The translations under genes were made by a program, and so were the position numbers. Shown piece after piece: positions 12,197-22,750 of a DNA stretch of 64,000 bases. The first letter of the stretch is position 1. Every line of letters begins with the position of its first letter. This DNA is from Rhizomys pruinosus (Eukaryota; Chordata; Mammalia; Rodentia; Spalacidae): the NCBI GenBank assembly GCA_009823505.1, contig VZQC01013826.1, positions 374,969 through 438,968 of the forward strand. Reading direction: 5' to 3'. Under the pieces are notes generated by a model. That model made no database searches, was not told the DNA's origin, and saw only the letters and a list, made by a program, of their open reading frames with translations.

Positions 12197-12448
12197 GTTG
12201 TCCCTTCATCGTGTCCCTGGCATGTGGGTATCTCTTTGCCTGTATTCCAATGGGAATCCCAAATGCCTCTTCACTGTGTTGAAGACTTGCTTTGCTTGCC
12301 TTCTTCAGATGCCTTCATTATTTGTTTGTTTGATTTGTTTTTCTCCTTGTTTATGGAGTGTTGACTTGTCTAAGTTTTAAGCTTTCTCTTGGAAGTCTAA
12401 CTTACTCTTCCCTTTCTGTTCTGAAGGTTCTCAAAAGAATCCACTTGG

Positions 12449-12697
12449 GGGGGGCTTGGAGAGATGGCCTGGCTAGCAGTTAGAGCAACAACTGCTCTTG
12501 CAGAAGACCTGGGTTCGATCCCCAGCACTCACATGGCAGCTGAGAACCATCTGTAACTCTAATTCCAGGAGAACTCCAGTTCCAGGGGAATCCGATACCC
12601 TCTTCTGACCTCCATGGCATTGCATGACACGGGTGCACAGACCTACATGCAGACAGTACATTCATACACATAAATAAAATAAATTAAAAATTAAAAA
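12449..12697 (+). mobile_element. B2 SINE with 16-bp target duplication
   Basis: Complete B2 (start near GGCTTGGAGAGATGGCC, end A-rich) flanked by perfect AAAAGAATCCACTTGG at 12,433-12,448 and 12,698-12,713. It is inserted in the 5' region of the L1. Confidence 0.95.
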
Positions 12698-13087
12698 AAA
12701 AGAATCCACTTGGACACTCCCTCAGCAATTCCAGTTGGGGGAAGCAGGGGGCTATATGCCTGGCCCTGGTACTCTGTGCTTCAGGTGGTCCTGGGAAATC
12801 CCCGATCTAAGCTCTGTGCACTCAAGTCCTCAGTCAGTTCTTTGACCCAGTCCTTTTGTTGTTATTCCCTCCAATTTGAATTGCTCAAAATTATTCATAT
12901 ATGTTCTTCACACATATATACCAAAATTATGACATCTGAAAGTAAACTGTATGTTAATTCCAAAATATGTTTACTAATTCAAATTTTTCCCCTTAATTTT
13001 ATAATACTCTAAAGTATGCATACATACCCACCCCCCCTGCCATATACCACAATTACAAACTCTGAAAATAAGTGACTACCAGTGTCT

Positions 13088-13512
13088 TGTTATGGTTTGG
13101 CATATGTGCTGGATAGCTTTAGTGTCAAGTTGACACACCTGGGTTGAGGGAGCCTCAATTGGGGAATTGGCTCCATTGAATTGGCCTGTGGCCATATCTG
13201 TGGAGTATTGGCTTGATGGTCGAGCAGTGTGGAAGGGCCCAGCCCACAATGAGTGGTGCCACCCTGGGCAGGTGCTTGTGTATGGTATAAGAAGGCAGGC
13301 TGGGCATGAGCCAGGGGAGCAAGTCAGCAAACAGCATTCCTCCATGGCCTGTGCTTCAGCTCCTGCCTCCAGGTTTCTGCCCTGAGTTCCTGCCTTGGGT
13401 TCCCTGAATGATGAACTACGACCCAGGAGATGTGAGCTGAATAAACCCTTTCCTCCCCAAGTTGGTGTTGGTCAGAGTGTTTTGTCACAGCAATGGAAGA
13501 CAAACCAGAACA
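13088..13512 (+). mobile_element. Solo MaLR (ORR1-like) LTR
   Basis: It starts TGTTATGG and ends in AGAACA, about 425 bp. A TATAAGAAGGCAGGCTGGGC promoter block and an AATAAACCCTTTCCTCCCC polyadenylation block are in the expected order. The family shares GTGTCAAGTTGACACACCTG near the start. It is oriented plus, and its first bases overlap the target repeat of the L1. Confidence 0.8.
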
Positions 13513-13818
13513 GCATAGTTTTGATTTTTTTAAACTGGTCTTATGGAGCCCAGGCTGGGATTGAACTCACTGTGTAGCCAAGGAATGGCCCAAATACCTA
13601 AAAATCCTGTCTTTGCCTCCCAAGTACTGGAGTTATGGACATGTGCCACCACACATGATCAGACCAGAGCACTGGTCTGATCTCAGCAGAAGACTGGATT
13701 TCCTAACCTAAAGCCTTCCAGATGGCTCAGCAGTAAAGAAGCTTGCCAATCATCTTGGGGACCTCAGTTAGATCCCTAGAACCCACATGGTATCTTCTGA
13801 CCTTCGCTTGTATGCACA

Positions 13819-13879
<61 letters not shown>

Positions 13880-14052
13880 AAATAAAAGTTCCTAGCCAAG
13901 TCAAACACCATAGTGGAGGTCTGCAATCCCAGCTACTTAAGAGACAGAAGGAGAAGGATTCCATATTCAAAGCCACCCTGGGCTACAAAGTGAATTCAAG
14001 GCTAGCCTAGGCAAGTTGTAAGATCCTGTCTCAAAATTAAAAGTGAAAAAAA
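13513..14052 (+). repeat. Unit segment S, first copy (SINE remnants plus GA tract)
   Basis: Two old 7SL-like SINE remnants (one near 13,530-13,650, one at about 13,895-14,035 ending GATCCTGTCTCAAAA) surround a GA microsatellite. The same order occurs at 18,213-18,900, 30,246-30,780 and 57,264-57,655, where the tract is CA instead of GA. Confidence 0.75.
13824..13876 (+). repeat. (GA)n microsatellite
   Basis: About 26 perfect GA repeats. It occupies the position that holds (CA)n in the other S copies. Confidence 0.95.
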
Positions 14053-14125
14053 GCTGGGCATGTAGCTTATTCGTAGAGTGCTTGCCTAGCATGTGCAAGT
14101 CCGTGGGGTCCATATCCAGAGCGAC
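14053..14125 (+). mobile_element. ID-like SINE, degraded
   Basis: It contains GCTGGGCATGTAGCTTAT, TAGAGTGCTTGCCTAGCATG and a damaged GGGTCCATATCCAGAGC box, the layout of the tRNA-Ala/BC1-derived ID element. Counterparts lie at 18,929, 30,783 and 57,663, so it predates the duplications. Confidence 0.7.
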
Positions 14126-14373
14126 GCCAACAAATATCAAATAGTCCCTAGCCAGAGAAGGAGCAACTTCCTTCGAACACTGTGTGGTCTGGTCAGCTTC
14201 TCTTTGACACCTGAGCTTTGCTTCTCCTGGCTTTGTCGGCTCTTACCACACTCCAAGGAAGGCAGTTCCCCACTCTACCAATCCCCAGTCACCCCCTCCA
14301 TATATATATATATATCCTTCACCCTATCTCTATCTCTTTCACCTTGTTTCTCCATCTCTGTCTCTGTCTTTTT

Positions 14374-14415
<42 letters not shown>

Positions 14416-15038
14416 GAAAGAAGGGAACTGCACAAAGTTCACTAGGCCTCAGCTCACTTGGCCCCCAAAAGTCTTTTCAGGGTCCCCAGCCTAGAGAATG
14501 GTTTGGCTTGGTTTTGATTTGCATGTCCATCTGTGCTGGGAATCAGCCGCAGTTCTTGACCCTTGAAAGCCAGAGTGCTCCTACTGCAGAGGTAACTCGA
14601 CGCTGAGAATCATATTCACGAGGTACCTGGCCAATTATCTCACCAGATTCACCCCCATGCTGACCTCCAGGCCAGGAACTTGAAGGTTGGAGGGTAGGTC
14701 CCACAGATTTCCACCCTCCTCAGACCACTCACCAATGCTGTAGTTCCAGCCTCCCTTCCTGCCCCAGCACAGAGTCATGGCCTGTCTGCTACCTTCCTTT
14801 ACCCTTGGCTGTCTAAACTCCTGTCTGAGTAAAATCTCCCCAAAGCCTTTCCTTGAGGTCTAGTGAAGATATCTGTGGCTGGACACATTTCCTGTATATG
14901 TGACAAATTGTCCAGGACATGAAGACAAGAGCATCCTGATGTGTTCCCCATACCACATGCTCTGACCCACCTGGCACAAGAATCCTGCTTTCCAGGCATA
15001 GCTTCTCCATAACTGGCCTGATAGTCACATTTGACATC
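14126..15038 (+). repeat. Unit segment X, copy 1 (truncated)
   Basis: Unrecognised sequence containing a TA and a CT microsatellite (CT at 14,376-14,413), a GGGAACTGCACAAAGTTC block, ACTCCTGTCTGAGTAAAAT at about 14,818 and a CTCTGACCCACCTGG block. The same blocks occur in the same order in the other four X copies. It stops at the MaLR element, so the ERV-R that should follow is absent here. Confidence 0.75.
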
Positions 15039-15399
15039 TGTCTTGTCTTGTGATATTAATGATAACGTCATTTCTTGGAGACAAGAAATGAAAAGATTAT
15101 GGCTTAATAATGATATGTTTGGCATGTCAAGTTGACAAGGGGTCTATTGTGCTACATCACTTTAGTGTCAACTTGACACACCTGGGTTTGGGGAATTTCC
15201 CCCTTTGGACTGTCCTGTGGCCATGTCTATGGAATATTTTCTTTGATTGTTGAGTGATGTGGTAGTGCCACCCCTGAGCAGGTTGTCGTATATTGTGTAA
15301 GAAAGCAGGCTGAGCATGGGGCAGGGAGCAAGCTAGCCAACAACATTCTCCCATGGCCTGTGCTTCAGTTCCTGCCTCCAGGTTCCTGCCATTGGTTTC

Positions 15400-15646
15400 T
15401 TTTTTATTATTAATTTTATTTATTTCTGTATGTGTATGAGCGTACTGTCTGCATGCAGGTCTGTGCACCCTTGTCGTGCAATGCCGCGGAGGTCAGAAGC
15501 GGGCGTCGGATTCCCCTGGAGCTGGAATTCTCCTGGAATTGGAGTTTCAGATGGTTCTCGGCCGCCATGTGGGTGCTGGGGATCAAACCCGGGTCCTCTG
15601 CAAGAGCGGTCAGACCTCTTAACCGCTAGGCCATCTGTCCAGCCCC
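15400..15646 (-). mobile_element. B2 SINE (minus) in MaLR LTR
   Basis: Reverse complement of a young B2, flanked by perfect CTGCCATTGGTTTC at 15,386-15,399 and 15,647-15,660. Confidence 0.95.
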
Positions 15647-16816
15647 CTGCCATTGGTTTCTACCTTGGGCTCTTCTCATCGATGAACTTGACCAGGGAGA
15701 TGTAAGCCAAATAAACCTTTCTTTCCCAGGTTGGTATTGGTCAGAGTGTTTTGTCACAGCAATTAAAAAAAAAAAAAAACTAGAACAAAGAGTGGGGTAT
15801 TGGCTGTGATTGACCTTGGTGTTTGTGGGAGGAGTGTGGAAGTGTTTGGAAATTTGGACTAGAAAAGCTAGTGAGTGCTTAGAGGTTGTTGCTGTGGAGT
15901 TTAGAACAGTTATGTAAAAGAGTTGCAGATGATGGAGGCCTGGCTTATGTAGTTTCAAAGCTAAGCAGAAAATATCAGGGCTGTTTGTTTGTGTGATATT
16001 TTGAATTGAGAATCTGTGGGTTCTGGTTGACTAGGGCTGAAGAATCAGCTGAGATTAAGAAGAGACCAGAACCTAAAGAGAAACTTCTGTTGTACTGAGA
16101 CAATTGATACTGGTTAGCTGGGGCTGAAAAATCAGCTGTAAGGAACAAGAGACCAGCATCACTGTGGTGAAATCTTCTGGGAAGAATTTCCTCAGGGTTG
16201 GCACACAGAAGCTGTGGTCCAGAGGGGGCCCGAGCCTCCATGTCAAGCTGGAAACAGAACTTGGTAATCTGTAAGAGTCTCCCATATACAGTTCTGGTGT
16301 TGAAATGTGAAGGGTTCACAGAGAGCAGCTGAGCTTGGCACTATGAGAGGCCAGGAAAGGCCACTGGTGAAAGTACAGCCTCAGTTGCAGTGAAGACCTC
16401 AGGATTGCAGGGGTCATGGAGAGAAGCTGAGGTTTTGCACAAGGAGAAGTCAGAAGAGCCCATTGGTGAAGGTGCAGCCTCAGTTTCAGTAGAGATCCCA
16501 GCTTTTTGGAGATGCCAGGACCATGGGATGACCACCAAGGGCAGCATCAGGTGTGGAATGGAACTGACCTGAGCCTGTGACAAGCTGTGTGCTGTGGATA
16601 GCAGAGTCTGAGAAGTGGAGCTGCCCAAACCCTTTGGAGCCCAGAAGATCATGAGTGAATCCCAGGTGTCCAGCCTTGAGCTACTTTGCTAGACTTAGGT
16701 TTTGCTTAAGTGCGCCGATTCTTCCCTTTGAAGTAAGACAGTACTTATATTGGATTTTACAGGAGCTCACAGTTAAGAGACTTTTAAAAGAGACTGTGAA
16801 CTTTTAAGTGTTTGGA

Positions 16817-16967
16817 ATTTTTTTGGTATTTTCAAGACAGGATATCCCTGTAGCCCCAACTGGCCTAGAACTCGCTTTGTAGACCAGGCTGGCCTTGAAC
16901 TCACAGAGATCAGCCTGCCTCTGCCTCCTGAGTGTTGGGATTAAAGGCATGAGCTACCACATCTGGC
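16817..16967 (-). mobile_element. B1 SINE (minus) in MaLR internal region
   Basis: Reverse-complement B1, flanked by perfect AAGTGTTTGGA at 16,806-16,816 and 16,968-16,978. Confidence 0.95.
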
Positions 16968-17150
16968 AAGTGTTTGGATTTTTTAAAGAACTATGGGGCC
17001 TTTAAGGTTGTACTGTCTTATGTAGTTATATTAATGTTAATGTCATAACTTGGGGACAAGAAATGGAAAGTTGGAAGTTTAATAGTGATGTGTTTTGCAT
17101 GCTACGTTGACAGTGCGGTCAATTGTGCTGGATAGCTTTAGTGTCAACTT

Positions 17151-17270
17151 TTTTTTTTTTTTTTTTTTTTTGGTCTTTTCGAGACAGGGTCTCCCTGTAG
17201 CCCCAGCTGGCCTGGAACTCACTCTGTAGACCAGGCTGGCCTTGAACTCACAAAGATCCACCTGCCTCTG
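17151..17270 (-). mobile_element. B1 SINE (minus), 5'-truncated, in 3' LTR
   Basis: T run then reverse-complement B1, ending at CACCTGCCTCTG without the usual B1 start. Flanked by the short repeat CAACTT. The LTR resumes at 17,271. Confidence 0.9.
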
Positions 17271-17577
17271 CAACTTGACAAACCTTGGTTAAGGGAGCCA
17301 CAGTTGGGGAATTGCCTCCATTGGACTGACCTGTAGCCATGTCTGTGGAATATTGTCTTGATTAGTGAGGGATGTGGGAAGGCCTAGCCCACTGTGAGTA
17401 GTACTACCCCTGGGCTGGGCCCTCCCACCTCACTCAAGCAGGCTGAGCATGAGCCAGCAGAACAAGCCAGTAAGCAGCATTCCTCCATGGCCTGTACTTC
17501 AGCTCCTACCTCCAGGTTCCTGCCCTGAGTTCCTACCTTGGAATCCCTCAGTGATGAACTGTGACCAGGGAGATATA

Positions 17578-17786
17578 TAAAGAAAAAAGCTCTGTCCCTG
17601 GGGGTGGATCCCAGACAGACACCAACACCCAGGCCAGGATGAGGGGTCTTAACATGTGGGACTCATGGAGAGGTCTCAATGCAGAGGCCAGGAATTGTGT
17701 GCTGTTGGGGCACAGATCTTATGAAGCATAAGCAGGCATCAGACACAGCAGCACTGTGTGTTGCCTTTTAAAATAAACCTTTATCA
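17578..17786 (+). repeat. Unit segment F, partial copy
   Basis: Matches the end of F in unit 0 (CAGGATGAGGGGTCT, a CAGACACAGCAGCACT block and terminal AAATAAACCTTTATCA). It shows that a unit boundary once lay between X copy 1 and X copy 2. The MaLR truncation joins directly to it. Confidence 0.7.
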
Positions 17787-18199
17787 TGTGGGTCACCAGT
17801 CTTCCTGTACAGGGAGGTCTTGGAGATCCACTAATGGGACTTCAGCCAGTGTTCAGTCTATAAAGAGGAAAGTCTGATCATGCTTCAAAAAGGAGAGCCT
17901 GGTCTAACAAGACCTGACTTTGTTCTCGAGTGGATGGAACTGGTAAATGAAAAGCCAGAAGGAGCTAAGGGATCCCTCCCCTGTCCCCCCCAAAACAAAA
18001 ACCCGAGTGACCCCTGAGGACCAGATCCTCAACTGACCTTAAGAAAACAAAAACTTTGGTTAATCTGGGCTAACTGTGTGGCTTTAAGCATCCAAAAGGA
18101 AAGTATAACCAGAAATAAATAATCAGTAAAGCCTGAGAAATTGTACTTCAGATATAAAACTTGAGATCTTAATATTTAAAAAGAAAAAAAAAAAGAAAT
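17787..18199 (+). mobile_element. Retroposed fragment of repeat R2 with poly(A) and target duplication
   Basis: It is flanked by perfect TAAACCTTTATCA at 17,774-17,786 and 18,200-18,212 and ends in an A-rich tail. Its body is the reverse complement of part of R2 (compare 22,230-22,470). It is therefore a cDNA copy of an R2 transcript made in the minus sense of the other R2 copies, integrated by L1-type machinery. Confidence 0.7.
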
Positions 18200-18212
18200 T
18201 AAACCTTTATCA

Positions 18213-18515
18213 CTATACATATCTACTTTTGGTTTGGTTTTTATTTATTGTTTTTTTAGCCAGTTTCATGGAGTCCAGACTGGCCTTGAACTTACTGTGT
18301 AGTCAAGGATGAACATGAACTCCTGATTTTCCAAGCTTTATAACTCCCATGTTCTCATTTACAGGCTTGTGCCAACACAGGATCCTGGGCACTGGTCTGG
18401 CCCTCGGCAGCAAAGAGTTCCCGGCCTAAAGCCCACGGGTGGCTCAGCAGGTAAAGGAGGTTGCTGGGAAGGCTGGTAACCAAGGAGAGAATCAAGTCTA
18501 CAAGTTGTCCATGCC

Positions 18516-18562
<47 letters not shown>

Positions 18563-18903
18563 CCCACCTGAACAAATAAGTAAATGTAATAATGAAATAA
18601 AGAGTTCCAAGCCAAGTCTGACATGGTTATGAAGGTCTGTAATCCCTGCTGCCCAGGAAGCAGAGCCTAAGGCTCCCAAGATCAAAGGATCCTAGGCTAC
18701 AAAATAAATGCAAGGCCAGCCCAGGCAAATTGTAGAGACCCTGTCTCAAAAGTAAAAAGAGGGCCAGGCTTGTTTGGACAGGACATTAATCTCAGCACTC
18801 CAGAGGCAGAGTCAATTTAATCTCTTTGAGTTCCAGACCAGCCTGGGCTGTAGTGAGTTCCAGGACAGTTACAGCTATAGGGAGACCCTGTCTCAAAAGA
18901 CTG
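18213..18903 (+). repeat. Unit segment S, second copy
   Basis: Same order as at 13,513: old 7SL-like remnant, a GTGGCTCAGCAGGTAAAGG block, a (CA)n tract at 18,518-18,559, and a tailed SINE remnant ending GAGACCCTGTCTCAAAA. A further B1 (18,762-18,900) was added in this copy only. Confidence 0.75.
18518..18559 (+). repeat. (CA)n microsatellite
   Basis: About 21 perfect CA repeats at the homologous place of the GA tract at 13,824. Confidence 0.95.
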
Positions 18904-18913
18904 GTAAAAAATA
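18762..18913 (+). mobile_element. B1 SINE
   Basis: It has a GGCCAGGCTTGTTTGG start, a CAGCACTCCAGAGGCAGAG block and a GAGACCCTGTCTCAAAAGA end. Confidence 0.85.
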
Positions 18914-18928
18914 AATAAAGTGAAAAGA

Positions 18929-19003
18929 GGCTGTGCATATATCTGAGAAGTAGAGTGCTTATGTAGCATGTGTAAGGCCCCTGGGTTTCATCTGCAGAGC
19001 ACA
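18929..19003 (+). mobile_element. ID-like SINE, degraded
   Basis: It carries TAGAGTGCTTATGTAGCATG and GGCCCCTGGGTTTCAT, and is the counterpart of the element at 14,053. Confidence 0.65.
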
Positions 19004-20719
19004 TTAACCAATGGTCCCTGGCCAGGGAGGGAGGAGAGACTGCCCTCAAACCCTTGTGATTCTGGCCAGCTTCTATTCCTGACTCAGGTAAAAAGAGGTG
19101 CCCCAGGACATTTGCCTCTTTCCACTTCTCTGTACCATTGTCTCCAACAGTGTCCCAAGTGGGGGTAGTCCCTGCCGTACCCATGCCAGTCCAAGTACCC
19201 AAACTCTCTCTATATATTTTTTCCACTTCTCTTTCTCTTCCTCCATCTCTCTTTATCTCTCTGTCTTCTGATCCTCCCAATCTCTGTGTCAATCTCTCTG
19301 TCTCTACCCCTGCTTCTCTCTCTCTCTCTGAAAGGAGAGAACTATACAAAGTTCCCCAGACTTCAACCCATTTGTGCCTCGCCTACCTTCTCAGGGTCCC
19401 CAGCCTAGAGAAGGATATGTATCTGTTCTAGGGGCCAGCCACAAAAGTACGTGACTGTATGGAAGTCAGAGCTCTCCTAGGACAGAGAAACCCAATGCTG
19501 AGACTTTCAACTACAAAACCCATGGGCCCTCATCTCTGGGCAAGAAGATCAATGTCCAGAAGAAGGCCCAGTAGATATCCCTCCTCCCCAGGCCTACCAC
19601 TTGGACACTCCACACTCATCAATGCTGTTGTTACAGCCTCCCTCCCTCCCTAGCACAGCACAGAGCCAAGGCCTGTCTTCTGCCTGCAATCACTCATTTG
19701 ACAAACTCTTATCTGAGTAAGATCTCCCCAGTGCCTCATGCTGAGGCTGGGCAAAGGTGTCCAATTACAGCTGGAGATGTCTCATGCATACTTCACAGAC
19801 AAATTTCTAGAGAATGAAGACAAAGTCATCCTGACCTGTTCTCCACATCACATGCTCCGACCCACCTGGGACAGGAATCCTGCCTTTCCCAGGCATAGAC
19901 AGTGTCCATATTACCAGCCTGATAGTCATGTACTCATTGACTTAGTTACTGAAATGGGCTGTAGAAGGAGACACTGGGTTCTGGGAAGCTCTACCTCACA
20001 GATAAGAGAGGAGTAATTCTACCCATCCCCCTCCTACAGACCCTGCTTTGGCCAGCACCTGTATCCCTGGCTTAAATACACAGTGTTCATATGGGTAACC
20101 CTTTTCTCAGGGTGGTGACTGGGCATTGTGCTGGATCACATGTCCCCTCTCTGACCCTGCATGAGGACCTCCCTGTCATACCAGATGCCTGTGCCTGCCC
20201 TGCAGAAGACAGTGACGAGGAAAGCGAGGGCCCTGGTAGACACCTGTGACTCCGCCTCTTCTGTCCTTCTGGTAGAGATCTCTGCACTTTGGGCCATAAC
20301 CCTTCTGCCTCTGGCCCTCCAGAAGGGCATTGAGAACAGCCTTTGCCCAAGAAAGCCTGAAGGGATGTTACGACATCCTATTTGTGCCATCTGGTCTACG
20401 CAAGGTGGACCAAGATCAGGCTGGCCCAGGGCCACACCACAGTAAATTCCACACCTCAAGCCCCATTCCAGAGGCCCTGGTACAAGTCAGAGAAAGCTAG
20501 GTTTCCTGAAACAGGAACTGTCCTTTCAGCACTCATAGGAAGAGGGGGTAAGCCACTGCACCACGGCCCCGTGCCATCTGCATGTACCTGTGTTGACACA
20601 CATGTCCAAGGAGGATCAGGAGCTCCAGATTAGCTTCAGTGCATAATGATTGTGAAGCCAACTGTGCTACATGAGTCCTGTCTTAAAAAAAAAAATCAAA
20701 GCAGAAGTCACCAGTGGAA
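19004..20719 (+). repeat. Unit segment X, copy 2
   Basis: Carries all X landmarks: a T/C-rich part near 19,200-19,330, GAGAGAACTATACAAAG, the CTCTTATCTGAGTAAGAT block at 19,705, and the CTCCGACCCACCTGG block near 19,856. It ends at the U5 side of an ERV-R LTR stub. Open frames here (for example minus 18,792-19,349) cross a SINE and a simple repeat and are not genes. Confidence 0.75.
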
Positions 20720-20990
20720 AGCAGCATAATGTCTTCAGGCGGCCACAGATGCCTGAGACAGGAAGAACGCTCTGGGAACAGGCTTCTCAGAGGCCAGGTT
20801 TGCAGCCCTCCAGTCTGAACATGGAATGGAATCCAAGGCTTGCAGGAAGCAGTTTATTTGTATCATTCAATCTCTGAGAGTTAATTCTCTAAAGTGAGGT
20901 TTTTGAACAAAGAAAAACTCAGCTTTTTATACTTTTTACTTTCTTTTCTCCTACACATAAAAATAGACATTTTTATTAGGTTATAAAGGC
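20720..20990 (-). mobile_element. ERV-R 3' LTR stub
   Basis: Matches 33,030-33,310 of the complete LTR: AGCAGTTTATTTG (AATAAA on the minus strand), TTCTCTAAAG and a TATACTTTTTACTTTC stretch (TATA region). It ends within U3 where R2 begins. The env that should follow is displaced to 24.4 kb and beyond. Confidence 0.65.
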
Positions 20991-22750
20991 ATGAACCCCC
21001 AGATAAAAAGGCACATGAGACTTAAGTCACTCCAGGAACATGATTTACTTCCATGTGGGACTGCCAGAGCAGGCCACCTGCAGGCCATGGTGGAACAGGA
21101 GCAGGGGCAGGAGCAAGATGGCGACTGGGGCCCACCCATTTATAGCCGTGGGGCAGGACCTCAGGTACAGGGAAAGAGGTCAGAAGATTGACAGCCTCTG
21201 AAGGAAGTGGACATCTGTGTGTCCCTTGGAATTCTGGGAAGCCCAGACCTAACACATACATGCAGGGAATACATGCACGTGCATAANCAGGGGCAAGAGC
21301 AGGGGAAAGATGGTGACTGGGGCCCACCCATTTATACTCATGGGGCGGGACCTCAGGTACAGGGGAAGAGGTCAGAAGATTGACAGCCTCTGGAGGAAGT
21401 GGGCATCTGCATGTCCCTTGGAATTCTGGGAATCCCAGACCTACCTAACATTGCAGCCTTTGGATTATGTGGAAATGGGACTCTGTTCTCTCTTCTCTAT
21501 CTGCTTCAGAGCTGAGGGGGGATGAAGTCTCGGGAGAACAGCTGTCAGGCTGGAGGGTTAGAATATGGTTTCCCATTTAGGCTGCTCTGGGTGCTCTGCC
21601 CAGTGGCTTTTGTCCAGATCGATAGTGACCAGTACTTAGTAGATTTTCTCTGCAACTGAAAAGACAAGCTGGTTGAGCCTAATATAAGTATACCAGTGCA
21701 GGGACTTCACAGTACCAACAAGGGGCTACTGAGTGCATTAGTAATTGGAGGGTCCCTGTCTAGGGTCTGCAGAGGGAGAGAGGATCTGTACCCTAGTTTG
21801 AGGAATTGGAAAAAAGTTTTAGTGCACAGAGCTCTAGAATGAGGGCCATAACCATGAGAATATAAAAGATGGTATTTTCTGGCATGGCACATTAAATCTG
21901 TCACCTATCTCTGAGATATTTTCTAATATGACACAGTAGGTTCCTAACACAGAGCTCTAGAATGAGGGCCAGCTTTAGTACACAGGGCTCCAGAATGAGA
22001 GCCATAACCATGAGAATATAAAAAGTAGTATTTTCTGGCATGGCACATTAAATCTGTCACCTATCTCTGAGATATTTTCTAACATGATACAGTAGGTTCC
22101 TTAACTTGGCACAGTAGGTCTCTCACCTATCTCTCTGGTAAAAAGTTATTTCATTTTCTCTTTAGATTATAGTTTCCTATTGGGGTGTTTAAAACCACAC
22201 AGTTAGCTCAGATAAATGAAATTAGTTTTGGTGTTAAGGTCAGTTGAGGTTCTGGTCCTTAGGAGGTCACCCAGGCCTTGCACCTGGCTCTCTTCACCAG
22301 TTCCATCTATGTGAGGACAAAGTCAGGTCTTGCTTGACCAGGGCTTCCCTTTGATGCATGAGGAGTTTCTCCTTTATATGGACTTTCCTCCCTTGACTGG
22401 ACACTGGCTGGATGAAGTCCTTTTAAGTGAATCTCCAAGAATTCCCTGGCCTGGGATGACTGGTGACTCACTGTCATAGGACATGTACAAAGGTGCCTAT
22501 GCAGGACTTAAGTCGACCTTAGAGGGTAGGGTCCAAAGTATTGTCCCTTCAAATCCCTCTTGCAAATCAGACTGGAGCTTTAAGTGTGGTTGCTAAACCT
22601 CCGAGAGGATTATTTGAATTAATTTGTTACTTTAATTACCATATAGCTCCTAAGTAAAACTTGAACATTGACTTAAGCACTCTATAAATTCTTAATTGCT
22701 GTGGCAAAACATTCTAACTAAAAATAAAAGCTCATGGTAGGAACCTGGTG
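20991..22750 (-). repeat. Repeat R2, copy 1 (unclassified, LTR-element-like)
   Basis: Shares about 1.5 kb with 47,702-48,880 and 51,265-52,700. Landmarks are AGCTGTCAGGCTGGAGGGTTAG, CAACAAGGGGCTACTGAGTG, TTTTCTGGCATGGCACATT and TTAATTGCTGTGGCAAAA. No long ORF exists in either strand. The last landmark leads into a MaLR-like LTR end in the minus sense. Two internal tandem duplications distinguish this copy: one around 21,100-21,430 and one at about 21,820-22,105. I do not recognise the family. Confidence 0.6.
21287..21287. other. Undetermined base (N)
   Basis: A single n lies between two near-identical direct repeats (about 21,095-21,240 and 21,290-21,431). The assembler may have been unable to resolve the duplication. 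Confidence 0.95.

Larger units (their letters stand above)
5375..13075 (-). mobile_element. Near full-length L1, minus strand, with nested insertions
   Basis: It runs from a poly(T) 3' end at 5,375 through the 3' UTR, ORF2 and ORF1 to A/T-rich 5' sequence. The identical 13-bp repeat CTACCAGTGTCTT occurs at 5,362-5,374 and 13,076-13,088, the expected target-site duplication. Removing two B2s and one nested L1 leaves about 6.1 kb, the length of a complete rodent L1. Both ORFs are broken by many stops and frameshifts, so it is not mobile. Confidence 0.85.
15039..17577 (+). mobile_element. MaLR (ORR1-like) element with two LTRs
   Basis: 5' LTR about 15,111-15,787, non-coding internal region about 15,788-17,085, 3' LTR 17,086 to about 17,577, where it is truncated. 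LTRs share GTGTCAACTTGACA, GCAGGCTGAGCATG and CCATGGCCTGT blocks with the solo LTR at 13,088. The internal region has no long reading frame, as usual for MaLR. About 70 bp before the first LTR (15,039-15,110) resembles the internal sequence just before the second LTR (17,019-17,085). Confidence 0.75.

Noticed and set aside
12984..13075. Possible independent A/T-rich element next to the L1
   Set aside because: It lies inside the L1 target duplication, so it is most simply the 5' end of that L1.
18355..18685. Minus-strand frames with Cys-Val runs
   Set aside because: Translated (CA)n microsatellite; the same occurs at 30,320-30,566.
18792..19349. 185-codon minus-strand frame
   Set aside because: It reads antisense through a B1 and a T/C-rich simple repeat; the Arg/Glu-rich part is the repeat translated.
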